Assembly: GCA_027021445.1 (NCBI GenBank)
Contig: JALUUH010000079.1
Coordinates: 1 to 42,308, forward strand
Source: Gammaproteobacteria bacterium
Lineage (GTDB): Bacteria; Pseudomonadota; Gammaproteobacteria; S012-40
DNA: 42,308 nucleotides
Reading direction: 5' to 3'
The notes below the pieces were generated by a model. That model worked only from the letters and a program-made list of their open reading frames with translations, did not search any database and was not told the origin of the DNA. Both the position numbers and the translations under genes were made by a program. Positions within the stretch are counted from its first letter, which is position 1. Each line of letters begins with the position of its first letter. This document shows positions 1-8,980 of the stretch, piece after piece.

Positions 1-95
1 AGTACCGGCTTGCACCGTTTTTTGCCCAGACGCGGTTTTTCGCTTAGCGTTTTAGCTTGGTCAAAGATGGGTATGTGTTTTAGAGCGGCAGACAT
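1..95 (-). CDS. 5' end of an unidentified gene cut by the window edge
   Basis: An open minus-strand frame starts with ATG at 93-95 and runs off the left edge; it begins MSAALKHIPIFDQAKTL. An AAAGG ribosome-binding sequence lies just upstream of the ATG, which is why I consider it a real start. Only about 31 residues are visible, rich in Lys and Arg near the edge. I do not recognise the family. It lies downstream of the ParDE pair on the same strand. Confidence 0.35.
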   Translation of the reverse strand, partial: MSAALKHIPIFDQAKTLSEKPRLGKKRCKPV

Positions 96-160
96 GAAGA
101 CCTTTTTCCACTATCTGCAGGCCTGAGTCAAGAGACTGGTGGGCAATAGAGGCAAGAAGA

Positions 161-448
161 TCAGAACACCCGGTTTGTATCCCGTGAACCGTGTAACACA
201 TGGACTAACTCGATCCCGTTGGTATTGGCCCGGTAATACAAAATATATCGATCGACCGGAAAGCTTTTCAGATCGGGAGCTAGCTCCGGCCTATCGATAC
301 CGATTTCCGTGAACTCAGCAAGTTTCAAGGCTTTCTTTTCCAGCCGATCGAGGAAACGGTCAGCATTAACGGAACTGTCTTCAGCGATATACAGCCAGAT
401 ATCGAGCAGATCTTGCTCGGCTTCGGGTGAGGTGATCAGCGTTGGCAT
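161..448 (-). CDS. parE: ParE/RelE-superfamily toxin
   Basis: This 95-residue protein has the usual size and layout of ParE toxins: an N-terminal helical hairpin (EAEQDLLDIWLYIAED), a middle stretch with RPELAPDLKSFPV, and the terminal strands YILYYRA and IELVHVLHGSRD. ParE proteins usually poison DNA gyrase and are neutralised by the partner antitoxin. Its ATG overlaps the parD stop codon by one base (TAATG), so the two are translationally coupled. The target is inferred from the family only. Confidence 0.88.
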   Translation of the reverse strand: MPTLITSPEAEQDLLDIWLYIAEDSSVNADRFLDRLEKKALKLAEFTEIGIDRPELAPDLKSFPVDRYILYYRANTNGIELVHVLHGSRDTNRVF

Positions 449-711
449 TATTGACCGCTTCCAGCCAGGCGTTTACGTCCCTTGGCTTTGATCGCCTTCA
501 TATCGAGGGGCTTACCCTGGTCATTATCCAAGGACTCCAGACCTTGGCGGATGTCTTTTCGCAATGCCTCCAACTTCATCGCCTGAAGGGCGTCTCGCTC
601 TTCCAGCAACCTTAGGGCTTCACGCACAACTTCACTCACCGAGTTGTACATGCCTTTCTCAACCTTTTGTTTTATATAAGTTTCTAGTTGGGGTGTTAGG
701 GATACATTCAT
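448..711 (-). CDS. parD: ParD-type ribbon-helix-helix antitoxin
   Basis: This is an 87-residue antitoxin. The N-terminal 45 residues (NVSLTPQLETYIKQKVEKG, then SVSEVVREALRLLEERD) match the ribbon-helix-helix fold of ParD/CopG antitoxins. That fold dimerises, binds the operon promoter and represses it. The remaining charged tail, with DNDQGKPLDMKAIKAKGR, is the expected toxin-wrapping segment. It is the first gene of a two-gene operon with parE. Upstream lie a TATAAT box and two tandem 10-bp repeats that are a likely operator. Confidence 0.88.
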   Translation of the reverse strand: MNVSLTPQLETYIKQKVEKGMYNSVSEVVREALRLLEERDALQAMKLEALRKDIRQGLESLDNDQGKPLDMKAIKAKGRKRLAGSGQ

Positions 712-750
712 GGTCTTGGCCTCTATGTTCAGGATTCAGATACTGTCGTA

Positions 751-778
751 ATTATAGCAATCTTTGCTAATCTTTGTT
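751..778 (-). promoter_or_regulatory. parDE promoter -10 box with tandem operator-like repeats
   Basis: On the minus strand TATAAT (751-756) lies 40 bases before the parD start. Directly upstream are two tandem copies of a 10-bp unit, plus-strand AATCTTTGCT and AATCTTTGTT, one helical turn apart. This spacing suits side-by-side binding of ribbon-helix-helix dimers and suggests autorepression. I see no good -35 box. The operator role is inferred. Confidence 0.5.
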
Positions 779-925
779 ATCGGTCTTTTTTCCCTTATTT
801 GAAGACTTAAGTCATGAGACCACCGGGTGTTGGGGATGAGAACGAGAGAAGTCGCTTTGTCTTTCTTTTTAGTCGCTGATTTTTTCTTGAACCAGGGCAC
901 GGCTGCGCCCTGGCATCAAAGCCGG

Positions 926-1057
926 TTACCCGGCTTCGATCAGATGCATGCAATCTCTTTTGATGAGTCTGACGTAGTGTTGCCAGTTATCGAGCCGATC
1001 CCAGGCATCGATGACATCGGGGTAACTTTCGGGTAGGTAGTCCATGCGGCTGAGAAA
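926..1057 (-). pseudogene. Possible C-terminal gene fragment
   Basis: A minus-strand open stretch reads FLSRMDYLPESYPDVIDAWDRLDNWQHYVRLIKRDCMHLIEAG before a stop codon. An in-frame TAA lies just upstream and there is no ribosome-binding site, so it looks like the tail of a lost gene. The amino-acid composition looks protein-like but I do not recognise the family. The surrounding stretch from 779 to 1258 is otherwise empty apart from a small hairpin (CCAGGGC/GCCCTGG, 893-914). Confidence 0.25.
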
Positions 1058-1258
1058 TTAATAAGCTCCCATTAATGTGTACAGATTTACTTGACCACTT
1101 CATCGGTTAAGAATTTAATAGTTTCAGATTTTTTAACTATTATCGGTATCGGTTTAGGCGTTACCCATTTTTTTCTTTGTCATAAGAATCTCTTCATCTG
1201 AATCAAATTAAAATTTTTACTACAATACAGTATTGAAAATTGATAAACCTAATACTTT

Positions 1259-1405
1259 TTAGAGTATAAGGTCAATCTCTTTATACTTACTTAATCCTTC
1301 ATAACATCGTTCTATTTGAACATTACAAACATTTGAATCTAACGCTTTGCTTAAGTTTGAAACCACCATCGATTGATTAAACCCTACGCATGCAATCAAA
1401 GACAT
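1259..1405 (-). CDS. Small ORF resembling a truncated receiver domain
   Basis: This 48-residue ORF was too short for the ORF track. It starts at an ATG preceded by GGGAG at good spacing and reads MSLIACVGFNQSMVVSNLSKALDS, ending in YKEIDLIL. The pattern (beta strand, helix, then a hydrophobic strand ending in DLIL) looks like the first half of a response-regulator receiver domain, stopping just where the phospho-acceptor Asp would follow. It may be a relic or a short expressed protein. The family assignment is tentative. Confidence 0.35.
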   Translation of the reverse strand: MSLIACVGFNQSMVVSNLSKALDSNVCNVQIERCYEGLSKYKEIDLIL

Positions 1406-1860
1406 ATTTACTACTCCCAAGTTTTATTTTTTATTAAACGAAATTACCATCCCGCTACTAAATATGCGTAATCACTCCCAACGGTATCTAATAAATAATT
1501 TATATATTTTCAAGGATCTTAAGAAAAACCTATCAAAATAAGTCAAGTATAAGTAATTCGCTGCTCACAACAATAATCAAGCGTGGAAATTCACTCTAAT
1601 ATCGTTAGCTCTTGCTCGTAATTACACCCAGAAGCACAATGATGCAATATCGCGTAGATACCATCTACATTCGCCCTTGCTAAGTGATGCAAGCTAGATT
1701 CGTAAAAAACCGATGAGTTAAATACTGAGGATGAGTTATGGTCAAATAGATTTTTAGCGTAGTTAATACAATATATTTTTTTCTGCATTTTTTTAATTGA
1801 ATAAACTATATTTTTTTAATTTTTTTAATACCTAGTACTTTAGTACTAAGAGATTAACAT
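1406..1860. other. AT-rich intergenic stretch
   Basis: This stretch is very AT-rich with long T runs. The only open frame is a 65-codon minus-strand ORF (1591-1788) without a ribosome-binding site or family resemblance, which I do not accept as a gene. I see no RNA gene here. Confidence 0.4.
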
Positions 1861-2814
1861 TCAAGTACTATGCGCGCGATTCACAAACTTATCTCGATAA
1901 AACTCAATAAACGCTCGGGTTTTTGCGGGTAGATATTTGCGATTTGAATACAATACAAATATTTGATCTAGATGCAGATTTTTAACTTTTATATGATACT
2001 CCGACATGAGTGGTACAAGCTCTTCGGTTTGCAGCAAATCATTGATCAGTAGATCGGGCAATAAAGAGATACCGAGTTCTTGTTTTAGCGCTGTTAACAA
2101 CACCGTAACCACATTGGTATTGATATTCCCGGAGACTTGGATTGTTTGCATTGGAGTTGTTGGTTTAGATTCTTTTTGGTTCGGTTTTTTTTGCTCGGTA
2201 GCATAGAATTCCCATTCATCATTCGCATTGTATAGAATACAATTATGATTCAATAAATCTCGTGGTGTTTGCGGTATTCCGTGTAACGCAAGATACTTCG
2301 GTGACGCACACAAAACCATTCGAATAGATGCGAGAGGTACTGCAACATAACTGCTATCCGTGAGTGAACCCACTCGAACAACTAAATCAAGACCTTCGTC
2401 GACCACATCTTGAATGACTTCGGTGCACTGAATATCTAATTCAATTTCAGGATACAACTCAAGAAACTCCGCAAGATAAGGGGTAATTTTAAGATCAGTC
2501 CATAACAAGGGGGCGCCGATTCGCAGCAAGCCTGAGGCGGTTTCTTTAAACCCAGCGATGGACTGACTTGCGGCAGAGACATCACGCAGTATTTGCCGCG
2601 CTTTTTCACAGTATACTTGGCCTGCTTCAGTCAAGCTAAGCCGACGCGTGGTACGTTGCAATAAACGCACTCCTAGATGCTCTTCTAATGCATTCACTTG
2701 GCGAGAAACAGAGGGTTGAGACACCCCCAGTCTACGTGCACTTTCTGAAAATCCGCCACTGTCAGCGACTGAAACGAACACCTGCATACATTTAAGTAAA
2801 TGACTATTATCCAT
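1861..2814 (-). CDS. LysR-family transcriptional regulator
   Basis: This is a 317-residue LysR-type regulator. The N-terminal winged helix-turn-helix is clear (GGFSESARRLGVSQPSVSRQ, then LEEHLGVRLLQRTTRRLSLTEAG), followed by a two-lobed effector-binding domain with the typical LRIGAPL and GLDLVVRVG segments. The ORF track starts at a TTG 11 codons upstream. I prefer the internal ATG, giving MDNSHLLKCMQVF, because family members begin at this point. It is divergent from the peroxiredoxin-like gene at 3097, so that gene is a likely target. The effector cannot be read from the sequence. Confidence 0.9.
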   Translation of the reverse strand: MDNSHLLKCMQVFVSVADSGGFSESARRLGVSQPSVSRQVNALEEHLGVRLLQRTTRRLSLTEAGQVYCEKARQILRDVSAASQSIAGFKETASGLLRIGAPLLWTDLKITPYLAEFLELYPEIELDIQCTEVIQDVVDEGLDLVVRVGSLTDSSYVAVPLASIRMVLCASPKYLALHGIPQTPRDLLNHNCILYNANDEWEFYATEQKKPNQKESKPTTPMQTIQVSGNINTNVVTVLLTALKQELGISLLPDLLINDLLQTEELVPLMSEYHIKVKNLHLDQIFVLYSNRKYLPAKTRAFIEFYRDKFVNRAHST

Positions 2815-3096
2815 TTTTTTGAGAAGTCGACCCAGCTCTATTAACAATAGACTATTTATTCACCAAATGTATAAGTTCTATAAATAAAAAGACTATTGTG
2901 TCTGTTTTAATTATAAATAATAATACTCTCACTTTTTCCAACAGCCAAGGAAAAAATATGAACGCTTGATGGATTCTAATCTGCAAATAAACACATCCTG
3001 AGCATTTTAATCCACGATAAGCATGAATAAATCTACACTCTTGCCAACACCTTAAAAATACCCTCTTTTATGCTTAAGCTAATTTAGGAGATAGTC

Positions 3097-3630
3097 ATGA
3101 AAATCAATCAAACGATGCCACAAATAATATTGCCAGCAATCGACGATTCACAGTTCGATAGTCATTCATTAATAGGTAAAAATTATTTACTGACTTTTTT
3201 CCGGTTTGCCACTTGTCCGTTTTGTAATATGCGCATGTCACAGTTGGTACGGGCAAAGTCTGAACTAGGGGAGGACTTTGAAATTGTTGCTATATTTGAA
3301 TCTGAAATTGAACATTTGAAAAAACACGCAAATAAACATTTTGCAAAATTTCCGATACTTGCTGACTATGAGCGCCAATACTATCAATCATTCGGGGTAA
3401 AAAAATCGCTGACAGGTGGACTAAAAGGAATGTTATTTCGGCTGCCAACCCTAATGACAGCGATGTTCCGAGGTTATCTCCCGCGTGAGATTTCATCTCG
3501 AGCTCTTATCATGCCACTATCGCTGCTGGTCGATAAACAGGGCGTTATTCAGGCCATCTATCACGGCAAAGATGAGGGTGACCATATGCCTTTAGAGCAG
3601 GTAGTGGAATTCGCTAAAAAACAAGCTTAA
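3097..3630 (+). CDS. Peroxiredoxin-like (AhpC/TSA) thioredoxin-fold protein
   Basis: This 177-residue protein has a redoxin fold with a CPFC motif at residues 40-43 in the context FFRFATCPFCNMRM. It continues with the AhpC/TSA-like FEIVAIFESE and LLVDKQGVIQAIYHGKD strands. The family reduces peroxides or disulfides in the cytosol, and no signal peptide is present. GGAG precedes the ATG. Between the active-site half and the last strands is an insert (GGLKGMLFRLPTLMTAMFRGYLP) typical of peroxiredoxin-like proteins of this type. The divergent LysR gene suggests oxidative or redox-responsive control, which is inference. Confidence 0.82.
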   Translation: MKINQTMPQIILPAIDDSQFDSHSLIGKNYLLTFFRFATCPFCNMRMSQLVRAKSELGEDFEIVAIFESEIEHLKKHANKHFAKFPILADYERQYYQSFGVKKSLTGGLKGMLFRLPTLMTAMFRGYLPREISSRALIMPLSLLVDKQGVIQAIYHGKDEGDHMPLEQVVEFAKKQA

Positions 3631-3920
3631 AAGTTTCACCGGGATCGTCAAGCACATTCGGCATACGTATTTGCATTTTAATCAATAACATAACGAAGCT
3701 TTGAAGCGGTCAACTGAGGTTTAATGCAAGTGCCAAATCAAGCTGAGTCAGCCCCCGATTATAGTTCCTTGTCAAGCTGCCAAATCCCTAGGCGTGAATG
3801 GGTAAAACTTTCCGCACTCATCGATTATTCCAACGCTAATATTTACTTTCGATTCCACCAGTTTTATATTTTTCAACATAGAAAAACGTAGTTTTATAGT
3901 TACAAATACCAAAGACATCA
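3631..3920. other. Intergenic stretch with no recognised feature
   Basis: This 290-base gap separates convergent genes. No open frame, clear terminator or repeat was found. Ten bases (CGGTCAACTG) match the dispersed repeat at 33.9 and 40.1 kb, but the match does not extend. Confidence 0.4.
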
Positions 3921-4358
3921 TCACCATGACGTGGACAACTTAAGATTCAATACCTTCACTGAATCATCTACTTCGCTACGCATAATAAATCCCATAGCCT
4001 GAGGCTGTTGGGCCACCCATTTTTTGATCACAACATCGCGTCCAATCACTTCAGGCGGCATGCCTTTCCCAGTAAAAATTAAACGTGACCAGTAAGATTT
4101 CAACTTCGCTTCACTCCGCCCAATAATACGATCAGAAAAAAGCCTGCGACTTTCTGTTCCTGTTGGCTGGTCACCAGGAATAGCTTTTTTTCCATCAGGA
4201 AACGTTTTTTTCTTTCCCAGATACATTTTCTGCACATCATCTACAGAAATTTCAGTTAACGGATTGGAAGGATGAACTATAATCACTAGGTCTGCGTGAC
4301 TTATGCTCACATAAAAAAATGATAAAGCGATCAGAATTGACTTTGAAAATTGTTTCAT
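3921..4358 (-). CDS. Small PstS-like periplasmic binding protein
   Basis: This 145-residue protein carries an N-terminal signal peptide (residues 1-22, ending SHA) and a single PBP-like domain. Visible features are VIIVHPSNPLTEISVDDVQKMYLGK near the mature N-terminus and QQPQAMGFIMRSEV near the end, both typical of phosphate ABC transporter substrate-binding-like proteins. At half the length of a true PstS and without ABC transporter genes nearby, it is unlikely to be a classical uptake component. AAGGAT precedes the ATG. It is the last gene of a receptor-barrel-binding protein set and has a paralogue at 34949. A ligand-presenting role is inferred. Confidence 0.75.
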   Translation of the reverse strand: MKQFSKSILIALSFFYVSISHADLVIIVHPSNPLTEISVDDVQKMYLGKKKTFPDGKKAIPGDQPTGTESRRLFSDRIIGRSEAKLKSYWSRLIFTGKGMPPEVIGRDVVIKKWVAQQPQAMGFIMRSEVDDSVKVLNLKLSTSW

Positions 4359-4372
4359 TTTAAATATCCTTT

Positions 4373-5518
4373 TTAAAAAACAGTTGTCAAAGCCATTTGC
4401 AGCAATGACGCATTGTTAGCCGAATCACGTTTATTGTTATAGCGAGTGAACTCCGCTTTTAACGCAGTCGACTCACCCATTTCCCAGCGAACACCGAACG
4501 TATAAAACGCGCTTTTGTCCTCCACCATAGCAAAGGCTTCTTGTGTACCCATTACTAACTCATCCAACGGCGTGCCAGTATTTTGCGGAACGCTACTAAG
4601 AATACTACGGTCAGCGACATTTTCATCCTCACCATAGGTAAAATGAAATAATACTGGACCAAAGTGTTTACCTACGCTCACATAAAAAGAATCTTGGTCG
4701 GGTAAAATATTATTACCCGGTTGGACTCGTGTAATTTCAGCCACAAGCAAATAATTTTTAGAATCGAACGTAATGCCTAAACCAGCATAATCAGCAAGAT
4801 CATTTAAGGCTTCCAGTTTATCAGCAACGTCTTGATATGGCGTCGCACGCCAGCCATCATAAAGCGACTGCATTGGGGTAACGGGAACCGTTAAATTTGT
4901 TCTTGAATAGCTAGATCTTAGCGTTAACCATTTGTGACTAATAGACCAGGAGGCCGCGAAAAAATTGCTAAATTCAAGATTTTCTTCTAGGCCAAGATGT
5001 ATTGCTGGGTCACGATTTCGGCCGTAAGTAACGTGTAAGGTCGAATCCAATTTTCCAATCGAACTATTGTAAACTGAACCAATGCCATCAAACACATCAA
5101 ACACCAGACTATAAACCCCACTAGGTGGTTTTATCCAATGATAAGCATAAGACACATCCAGGAAATCGGAATATATATAAAAAGGTGCACGTTGACGACC
5201 AAATAATAGTCGCCAATTATCGGTTACTTCGTAACTTAAAAAAGCCCATTCCGTATCCAACTTCCAGGAATCCACACCTCGAGCAAGAAACTGAGTCGTT
5301 GCCGACCAACCTTTTCCCAGTTCACTCGACGCCTGTATACCAAAAAGTGAACTTTTATCAGCGCTTGGTTTATCATCATACCCTTCTAGCACTTGACTTT
5401 TTCCCGCAGTAAATCCTCCCGCGATCGTTGCAAATCCCGAAAGTTTAATATCACCCGCGATTAGATTCAACGGCGATAATATTGCCGCTATCACTAATAT
5501 GCTGCTAATTTGTTTCAT
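4373..5518 (-). CDS. Outer-membrane beta-barrel (porin-like) protein
   Basis: This 381-residue protein starts at an ATG preceded by GGGAG; the ORF track begins 12 codons earlier. A signal peptide (MKQISSILVIAAILSPLNLIAG) is followed by alternating hydrophobic and polar strands with many aromatic residues, and the chain ends in the aromatic MALTTVF typical of barrels inserted by the Bam machinery. Motifs such as WRLLFGRQRAPFYIYSDFLDVSY resemble small-molecule porins. It sits 14 bases upstream of the PstS-like gene and 158 bases downstream of the chemotaxis receptor, on the same strand. The substrate is unknown. Confidence 0.72.
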   Translation of the reverse strand: MKQISSILVIAAILSPLNLIAGDIKLSGFATIAGGFTAGKSQVLEGYDDKPSADKSSLFGIQASSELGKGWSATTQFLARGVDSWKLDTEWAFLSYEVTDNWRLLFGRQRAPFYIYSDFLDVSYAYHWIKPPSGVYSLVFDVFDGIGSVYNSSIGKLDSTLHVTYGRNRDPAIHLGLEENLEFSNFFAASWSISHKWLTLRSSYSRTNLTVPVTPMQSLYDGWRATPYQDVADKLEALNDLADYAGLGITFDSKNYLLVAEITRVQPGNNILPDQDSFYVSVGKHFGPVLFHFTYGEDENVADRSILSSVPQNTGTPLDELVMGTQEAFAMVEDKSAFYTFGVRWEMGESTALKAEFTRYNNKRDSANNASLLQMALTTVF

Positions 5519-5676
5519 CTGTATCTCCCATCCTTTATTAGCAAAGTTCATCAATTTTTACGTAAACATAGAAAGCCATATACGGTAAAGATATTCCTTA
5601 CTATTTACGCCTAACAATGCTTCATTACTTCGTCCACAATTCATTATTTTTTCAAACCCATCGAGAATGAAACAAC

Positions 5677-7275
5677 TTAAAACAATTCAATCACCTCTTC
5701 ATTTTCTGGTTTTAGTTGCTTAGATTTATCGGAAAACCCTCCTACCAATGCTTCGAGTTGGATGGAGTATTGTGACAAGTCACCATTATCCGATATATTC
5801 TGTTTGGCCATCGCCGCTGCTTCATACACACTTTTTTCGATTCGTATAATAGCTTCTTGAATATCTGCAGCCATCTGCCGTTGCTGGTTCGCAAGGTCTG
5901 CGCTAACCGCGCTACTGCTATGAATATCCCCAATGCTATTGGCAATGTGCTTAAAGGTCTCACCTGCCTGCCTTATTTGCTGCTGACTTTGAACCGCCTT
6001 ATTTTCGTTGTACTCCATACTGCCTACCGCCTGATCGCTACCCGATTTGATGGTTCCTATTAAACCGCGAATTTCCTTGGTAGCATCCGTAGTACGTCGC
6101 GAAAGATTACGCACTTCGTCCGCCACCACCGCAAAACCTCTACCATGCTCACCAGCACGAGCAGCCTCAATAGCCGCATTCAATGCCAGCAAATTCGTTT
6201 GCTCGGCGATGCCTACAATCATATCCAACACCTTGCTAATACTGGTATTCTTTTCTGCTAAGTCGCTAACAATGATTCTTGTCTCCGCTACATTGTTTTT
6301 TAACTCATCCATACTGCTAACCGCGATTTCTATCACCTCACGCCCCTCATCTGCTTGCTGTTGGATCTGTTTTGCCTGCTGGGCAACATTCCCCACTTCA
6401 TTGCTTACATGGGCACTCGTTTTCGCCAATTGCTCAATATTTTGGGTAAATCCGGCAATTGCAGATGCCTGGCTTTCTACCGAGGAGCTAGTGGTCTCTG
6501 TAATTTTCTGTGCTCTTATACTACTGCTGGATAGACCCTGGGAAACACTAAGAATCTGTTCCACCATGTCTTTCAGTTTTTTTACAAACTGATTAAAAGA
6601 TTGCGCAACCTGGGACACTTCGTCTTTGCCTTCTGCTGGCAAAACAACATTAAAATCCACCTCGCCCTGTACCAGACCATGCATGGTATCCTTCAGGGAA
6701 ATCAGTTGTTTCATCTGGTGATTTAGATACCAGCGATTCAAAATAGCAATCAGCATAATTCCCAACAAGCCACCCATAATCATCTCGTAAACCAGGATGT
6801 ATGCTTCTTTTTCTAGCGACCCAGCATCAATACCGAGTTCCAACCGTCCGTAACTCTCATCACCCACGATGATGTCTGAATTCACATCAAAAACACCATC
6901 GTTATGTGTACCTATGCTATTTTCATCACTTAAAAAGGGCTGCTGCAGCAAATTATTTTTGTCCTGACTTACTAGAACGTCACCCTTTTCATCCAAAATT
7001 CGTACAAATAAAATATCTTTCCCTTCCAATAAAATCGATGCGAAGGCATCTAAAATAACGATCTCACGTTTGATAATCGAAGAAGAAATAGCCGCAGCGC
7101 TTACCAAAACCAAGGTCTGGCTACGCTCCTTCATCTCTTTATGATGAGCATCAAGATAAGCCATTAGCATATAACCCAGCAGCAACACCAGTACAACGCA
7201 CATCAGCACAATATTGCCTATTAGGATTTTCCCCCCGAGAGACAAAAACGACTTCTTATGCCAAAATTTCAGCAT
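5677..7275 (-). CDS. Methyl-accepting chemotaxis protein
   Basis: This 532-residue receptor has a transmembrane segment at about residues 20-40 and a periplasmic domain at 41-160 with a Cache-like strand pair ([14 protein letters not shown]). A second transmembrane segment lies at about 161-183, HAMP at 184-236, and a long signalling coiled coil follows. The invariant hairpin tip [34 protein letters not shown] is at 356-389. It should relay ligand state to CheA/CheW. There is no C-terminal NWETF-type pentapeptide. The barrel and PstS-like genes downstream suggest that it senses a ligand crossing that barrel, which is inference. Confidence 0.93.
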   Translation of the reverse strand: MLKFWHKKSFLSLGGKILIGNIVLMCVVLVLLLGYMLMAYLDAHHKEMKERSQTLVLVSAAAISSSIIKREIVILDAFASILLEGKDILFVRILDEKGDVLVSQDKNNLLQQPFLSDENSIGTHNDGVFDVNSDIIVGDESYGRLELGIDAGSLEKEAYILVYEMIMGGLLGIMLIAILNRWYLNHQMKQLISLKDTMHGLVQGEVDFNVVLPAEGKDEVSQVAQSFNQFVKKLKDMVEQILSVSQGLSSSSIRAQKITETTSSSVESQASAIAGFTQNIEQLAKTSAHVSNEVGNVAQQAKQIQQQADEGREVIEIAVSSMDELKNNVAETRIIVSDLAEKNTSISKVLDMIVGIAEQTNLLALNAAIEAARAGEHGRGFAVVADEVRNLSRRTTDATKEIRGLIGTIKSGSDQAVGSMEYNENKAVQSQQQIRQAGETFKHIANSIGDIHSSSAVSADLANQQRQMAADIQEAIIRIEKSVYEAAAMAKQNISDNGDLSQYSIQLEALVGGFSDKSKQLKPENEEVIELF

Positions 7276-7489
7276 AGAAATTTCAAGACCTCTAGTTCTT
7301 GTAGAGACATATCACCGTGATGACTAATATTTTTATCGGACATATAAATATAAAATTTACCGACATTTAGATTCATGATTGCTATACCGAAATTACCTAA
7401 TATCTTCGCGGAATATATTGCGTCACTTTAATCTCGTACGCATTGGGCATAACGGCAAAAAATATGACCATCTTTAGTTAGACAAGCAA

Positions 7490-8038
7490 TTGCGGAAAGC
7501 AAAGGGAAGAAAAAAACAGCGAATGCATTTCTGTGTGAAAATGTTCAGCAAAAATGGAAAGTTTCTGGTCATTGCTATGATCTTGGTTGAGACCACATCG
7601 AGGTATCTCACAAAAAAATCACCTGATTATCTGAGTTTTTTCGAACATGTGCACAACGTGTGTAAACGAGGTAAAGCCGTACTAACATTGATCGGCAACT
7701 TCTCAATGCACCCAGATTTGATAGACCAGGATCTGACTGCTTATTTTAATCGTCACAACCGTATTGCTATGAATGAGAATGAAAAAACATCGATTGAGTT
7801 TCCGCTTATGGGCGAATGGAAGTATTTAAGGCCTCCTGGACATCACCCTTTTGCTTTCGATTTTGTTAAAACGGATGAAAAACGGAAAAATTATTCTAAA
7901 TGAAGTAAATTAAATTATTTTTTTAGTAATATTCTCTCTGATCAATATTATTGCTGGGATCAACCTGTTTACTCACCGGTTGATGGCGTTATTCTGCAAA
8001 GGTTTTACCATTTGTGTTTAATGAATATCAGGAATTAG
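7490..8038 (+). pseudogene. Decayed M23-peptidase-like gene with in-frame stop
   Basis: A 137-codon frame ends at TGA (7901-7903) after GEWKYLRPPGHHPFAFDFVKTDEKRKNYSK. The same frame continues beyond the TGA for 44 more codons and contains YYCWDQPVYSPVDGVIL before a TAG. The segment QPVYSPVDG with a preceding Trp resembles the M23 (LytM) metallopeptidase-like fold, and the GEW...AFDF block is found just ahead of it in related proteins. After VDGVIL the frame loses similarity. I therefore read this as one gene broken by a nonsense codon and a later lesion. The ORF-track start is TTG; an ATG lies at 7523. The family call is from memory. Confidence 0.5.
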
Positions 8039-8156
8039 GTAATGACGGAAAAATGGAAAGTTAAAAAATTAAATGTACCAAAGGTCAAATCATTTGTAAG
8101 ACTGTGTTAACAGTGACAAGAAAAATAGTCCGAGAAGGCATACACATAAATCGAGT

Positions 8157-8182
8157 AGCCGGGAGTTTTTCTCTCCCAGCCA
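8157..8182 (-). repeat. Hairpin resembling a group II intron segment
   Basis: The minus strand reads GCTGGGAG, a 7-base loop AGAAAAA, then CTCCCGGC, followed by TACTCGAT. Stems of this form followed by CTACTCGA occur in group II introns just after the conserved GAGCCGGATG...CACGT segment. That companion segment is present on the same strand at 8981-9042. No T run follows on either side, so this is not a convincing terminator. The intron assignment is tentative. Confidence 0.35.
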
Positions 8183-8208
8183 CCATATCGTGCAAATTCG
8201 CAATTTTT

Positions 8209-8664
8209 TTAGTTTATTGATATACAAATATCTATGTCAGTTTGATTTTTATAATATTCGTAATCTGTTTTATAAGCTCTTTTATATTCTGAATTTTCAT
8301 CGCCAAAGTATTGCCAGACTTTTCCCCAAGTTTCTATAACTGCCTGAACTCTTGCATTGTCATCTTGTGTTTTTGCTTTGGCTTCAAAGATTAAGTATTT
8401 CCCTTTTTGAATGATGGCTTTATCAAGCGCGTTGTTATTTTTTTCGCATCCTGCTAACACATCAAATTCACCATTTGCATCTGATTCATAATTGTAATAA
8501 ACACCATAAACTTTTTCACCATTTTGATAATCAACAGTGACTTCATTATCAAATTTTTGCCAAGTTTTACCTATTTTGGCAGTTTCTGAATTCATTTCAT
8601 TTGCATTAGTTGTCCTTATTGATATCCCATATATAATTTTTTCTTCAACTTCTACTATTTTCAT
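8209..8664 (-). CDS. GyrI-like effector-binding domain protein
   Basis: This 151-residue protein starts at ATG 8664, where AAAGGA gives a clear ribosome-binding site; the track extends 13 codons to a GTG. The pattern KIVEVEEKIIYGISIRTTN near the start, VYGVYYNYESDANGEFDVLAGCE in the middle, and WQYFGDENSEYKRAYKTDYEYY with DIDICISI at the end fit a stand-alone GyrI-like small-molecule-binding domain. This domain occurs in AraC/MerR-type activators and in integron cassette proteins. There is no DNA-binding part. The Lys- and Asn-rich composition and flanking mobile debris suggest acquisition by transfer. The ligand is unknown. Confidence 0.72.
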   Translation of the reverse strand: MKIVEVEEKIIYGISIRTTNANEMNSETAKIGKTWQKFDNEVTVDYQNGEKVYGVYYNYESDANGEFDVLAGCEKNNNALDKAIIQKGKYLIFEAKAKTQDDNARVQAVIETWGKVWQYFGDENSEYKRAYKTDYEYYKNQTDIDICISIN

Positions 8665-8738
8665 AATTTTCCTTTGTACTGATTTGTTTAATGATAAAAC
8701 CACTATTTACAACATCGACTCTTGCAACTAATGGCTTA

Positions 8739-8851
8739 TTCGACTAAATGAGGCGAATCGAATATTGAACATATTTAACGAATTTAATCGGAAAATCTGA
8801 TCACCATGGATTGATCGCAGTAGGTCAGTCTGTTCTCGGACAGGCTCCTAG
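8739..8851. repeat. Truncated copy of the MITE-like element
   Basis: From TTCGACTAAATGAGGCGAAT to CTGTTCTCGGACAGGCTCCTAG this stretch matches the right half of the element at 24059-24214. It includes the shared core ATTTAACGAATTTAATCGGAAAATC and GATTGATCGCAGTAGG. It carries about 14 additional bases in the middle. The left terminal repeat is missing; the left break lies upstream of the GyrI-like gene. Confidence 0.75.
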
Positions 8852-8940
8852 GGCGGTTTCCCCCTGCGTTCACATTCATATATTTTTCCTAAATTTACTG
8901 CGTGCCTTAAATGGTAACCATACAATTATACTCTTTGCCT

Positions 8941-8960
8941 CCTGACACCGTATTGTCAGG
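8941..8960. repeat. Small inverted repeat
   Basis: CCTGACA, a 6-base loop CCGTAT, and TGTCAGG form a perfect 7-bp stem. It lies between the truncated MITE copy and the intron-like fragment. It is followed 15 bases later by a run of eight T on the plus strand, too far for a standard terminator. Its role is unknown. Confidence 0.35.
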
Positions 8961-8980
8961 AATGCATGGATTTATTTTTT

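Noticed and set aside
893-914. CCAGGGC/GCCCTGG hairpin as a terminator
   Set aside because: No T run follows the stem on either strand and no gene ends next to it.
827-1036. 69-codon plus-strand ORF
   Set aside because: It overlaps the better-looking minus-strand fragment and has no recognisable content.
1591-1788. 65-codon minus-strand ORF
   Set aside because: There is no ribosome-binding site, the region is very AT-rich, and the translation resembles no family.
3704-3716. Possible third copy of the dispersed repeat (CGGTCAACTG)
   Set aside because: The match covers only about ten bases and does not extend into the diagnostic core.
6047-6592. 181-codon plus-strand ORF opposite the chemotaxis receptor
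   Set aside because: It is the antisense shadow of the receptor signalling domain, with low-complexity Ser/Ala/Leu composition and no family resemblance.
7901-7903. Recoded TGA (selenocysteine or readthrough) in the peptidase-like frame
   Set aside because: The frame also breaks down downstream and no selenocysteine-insertion-like hairpin was evident; simple decay explains it better.
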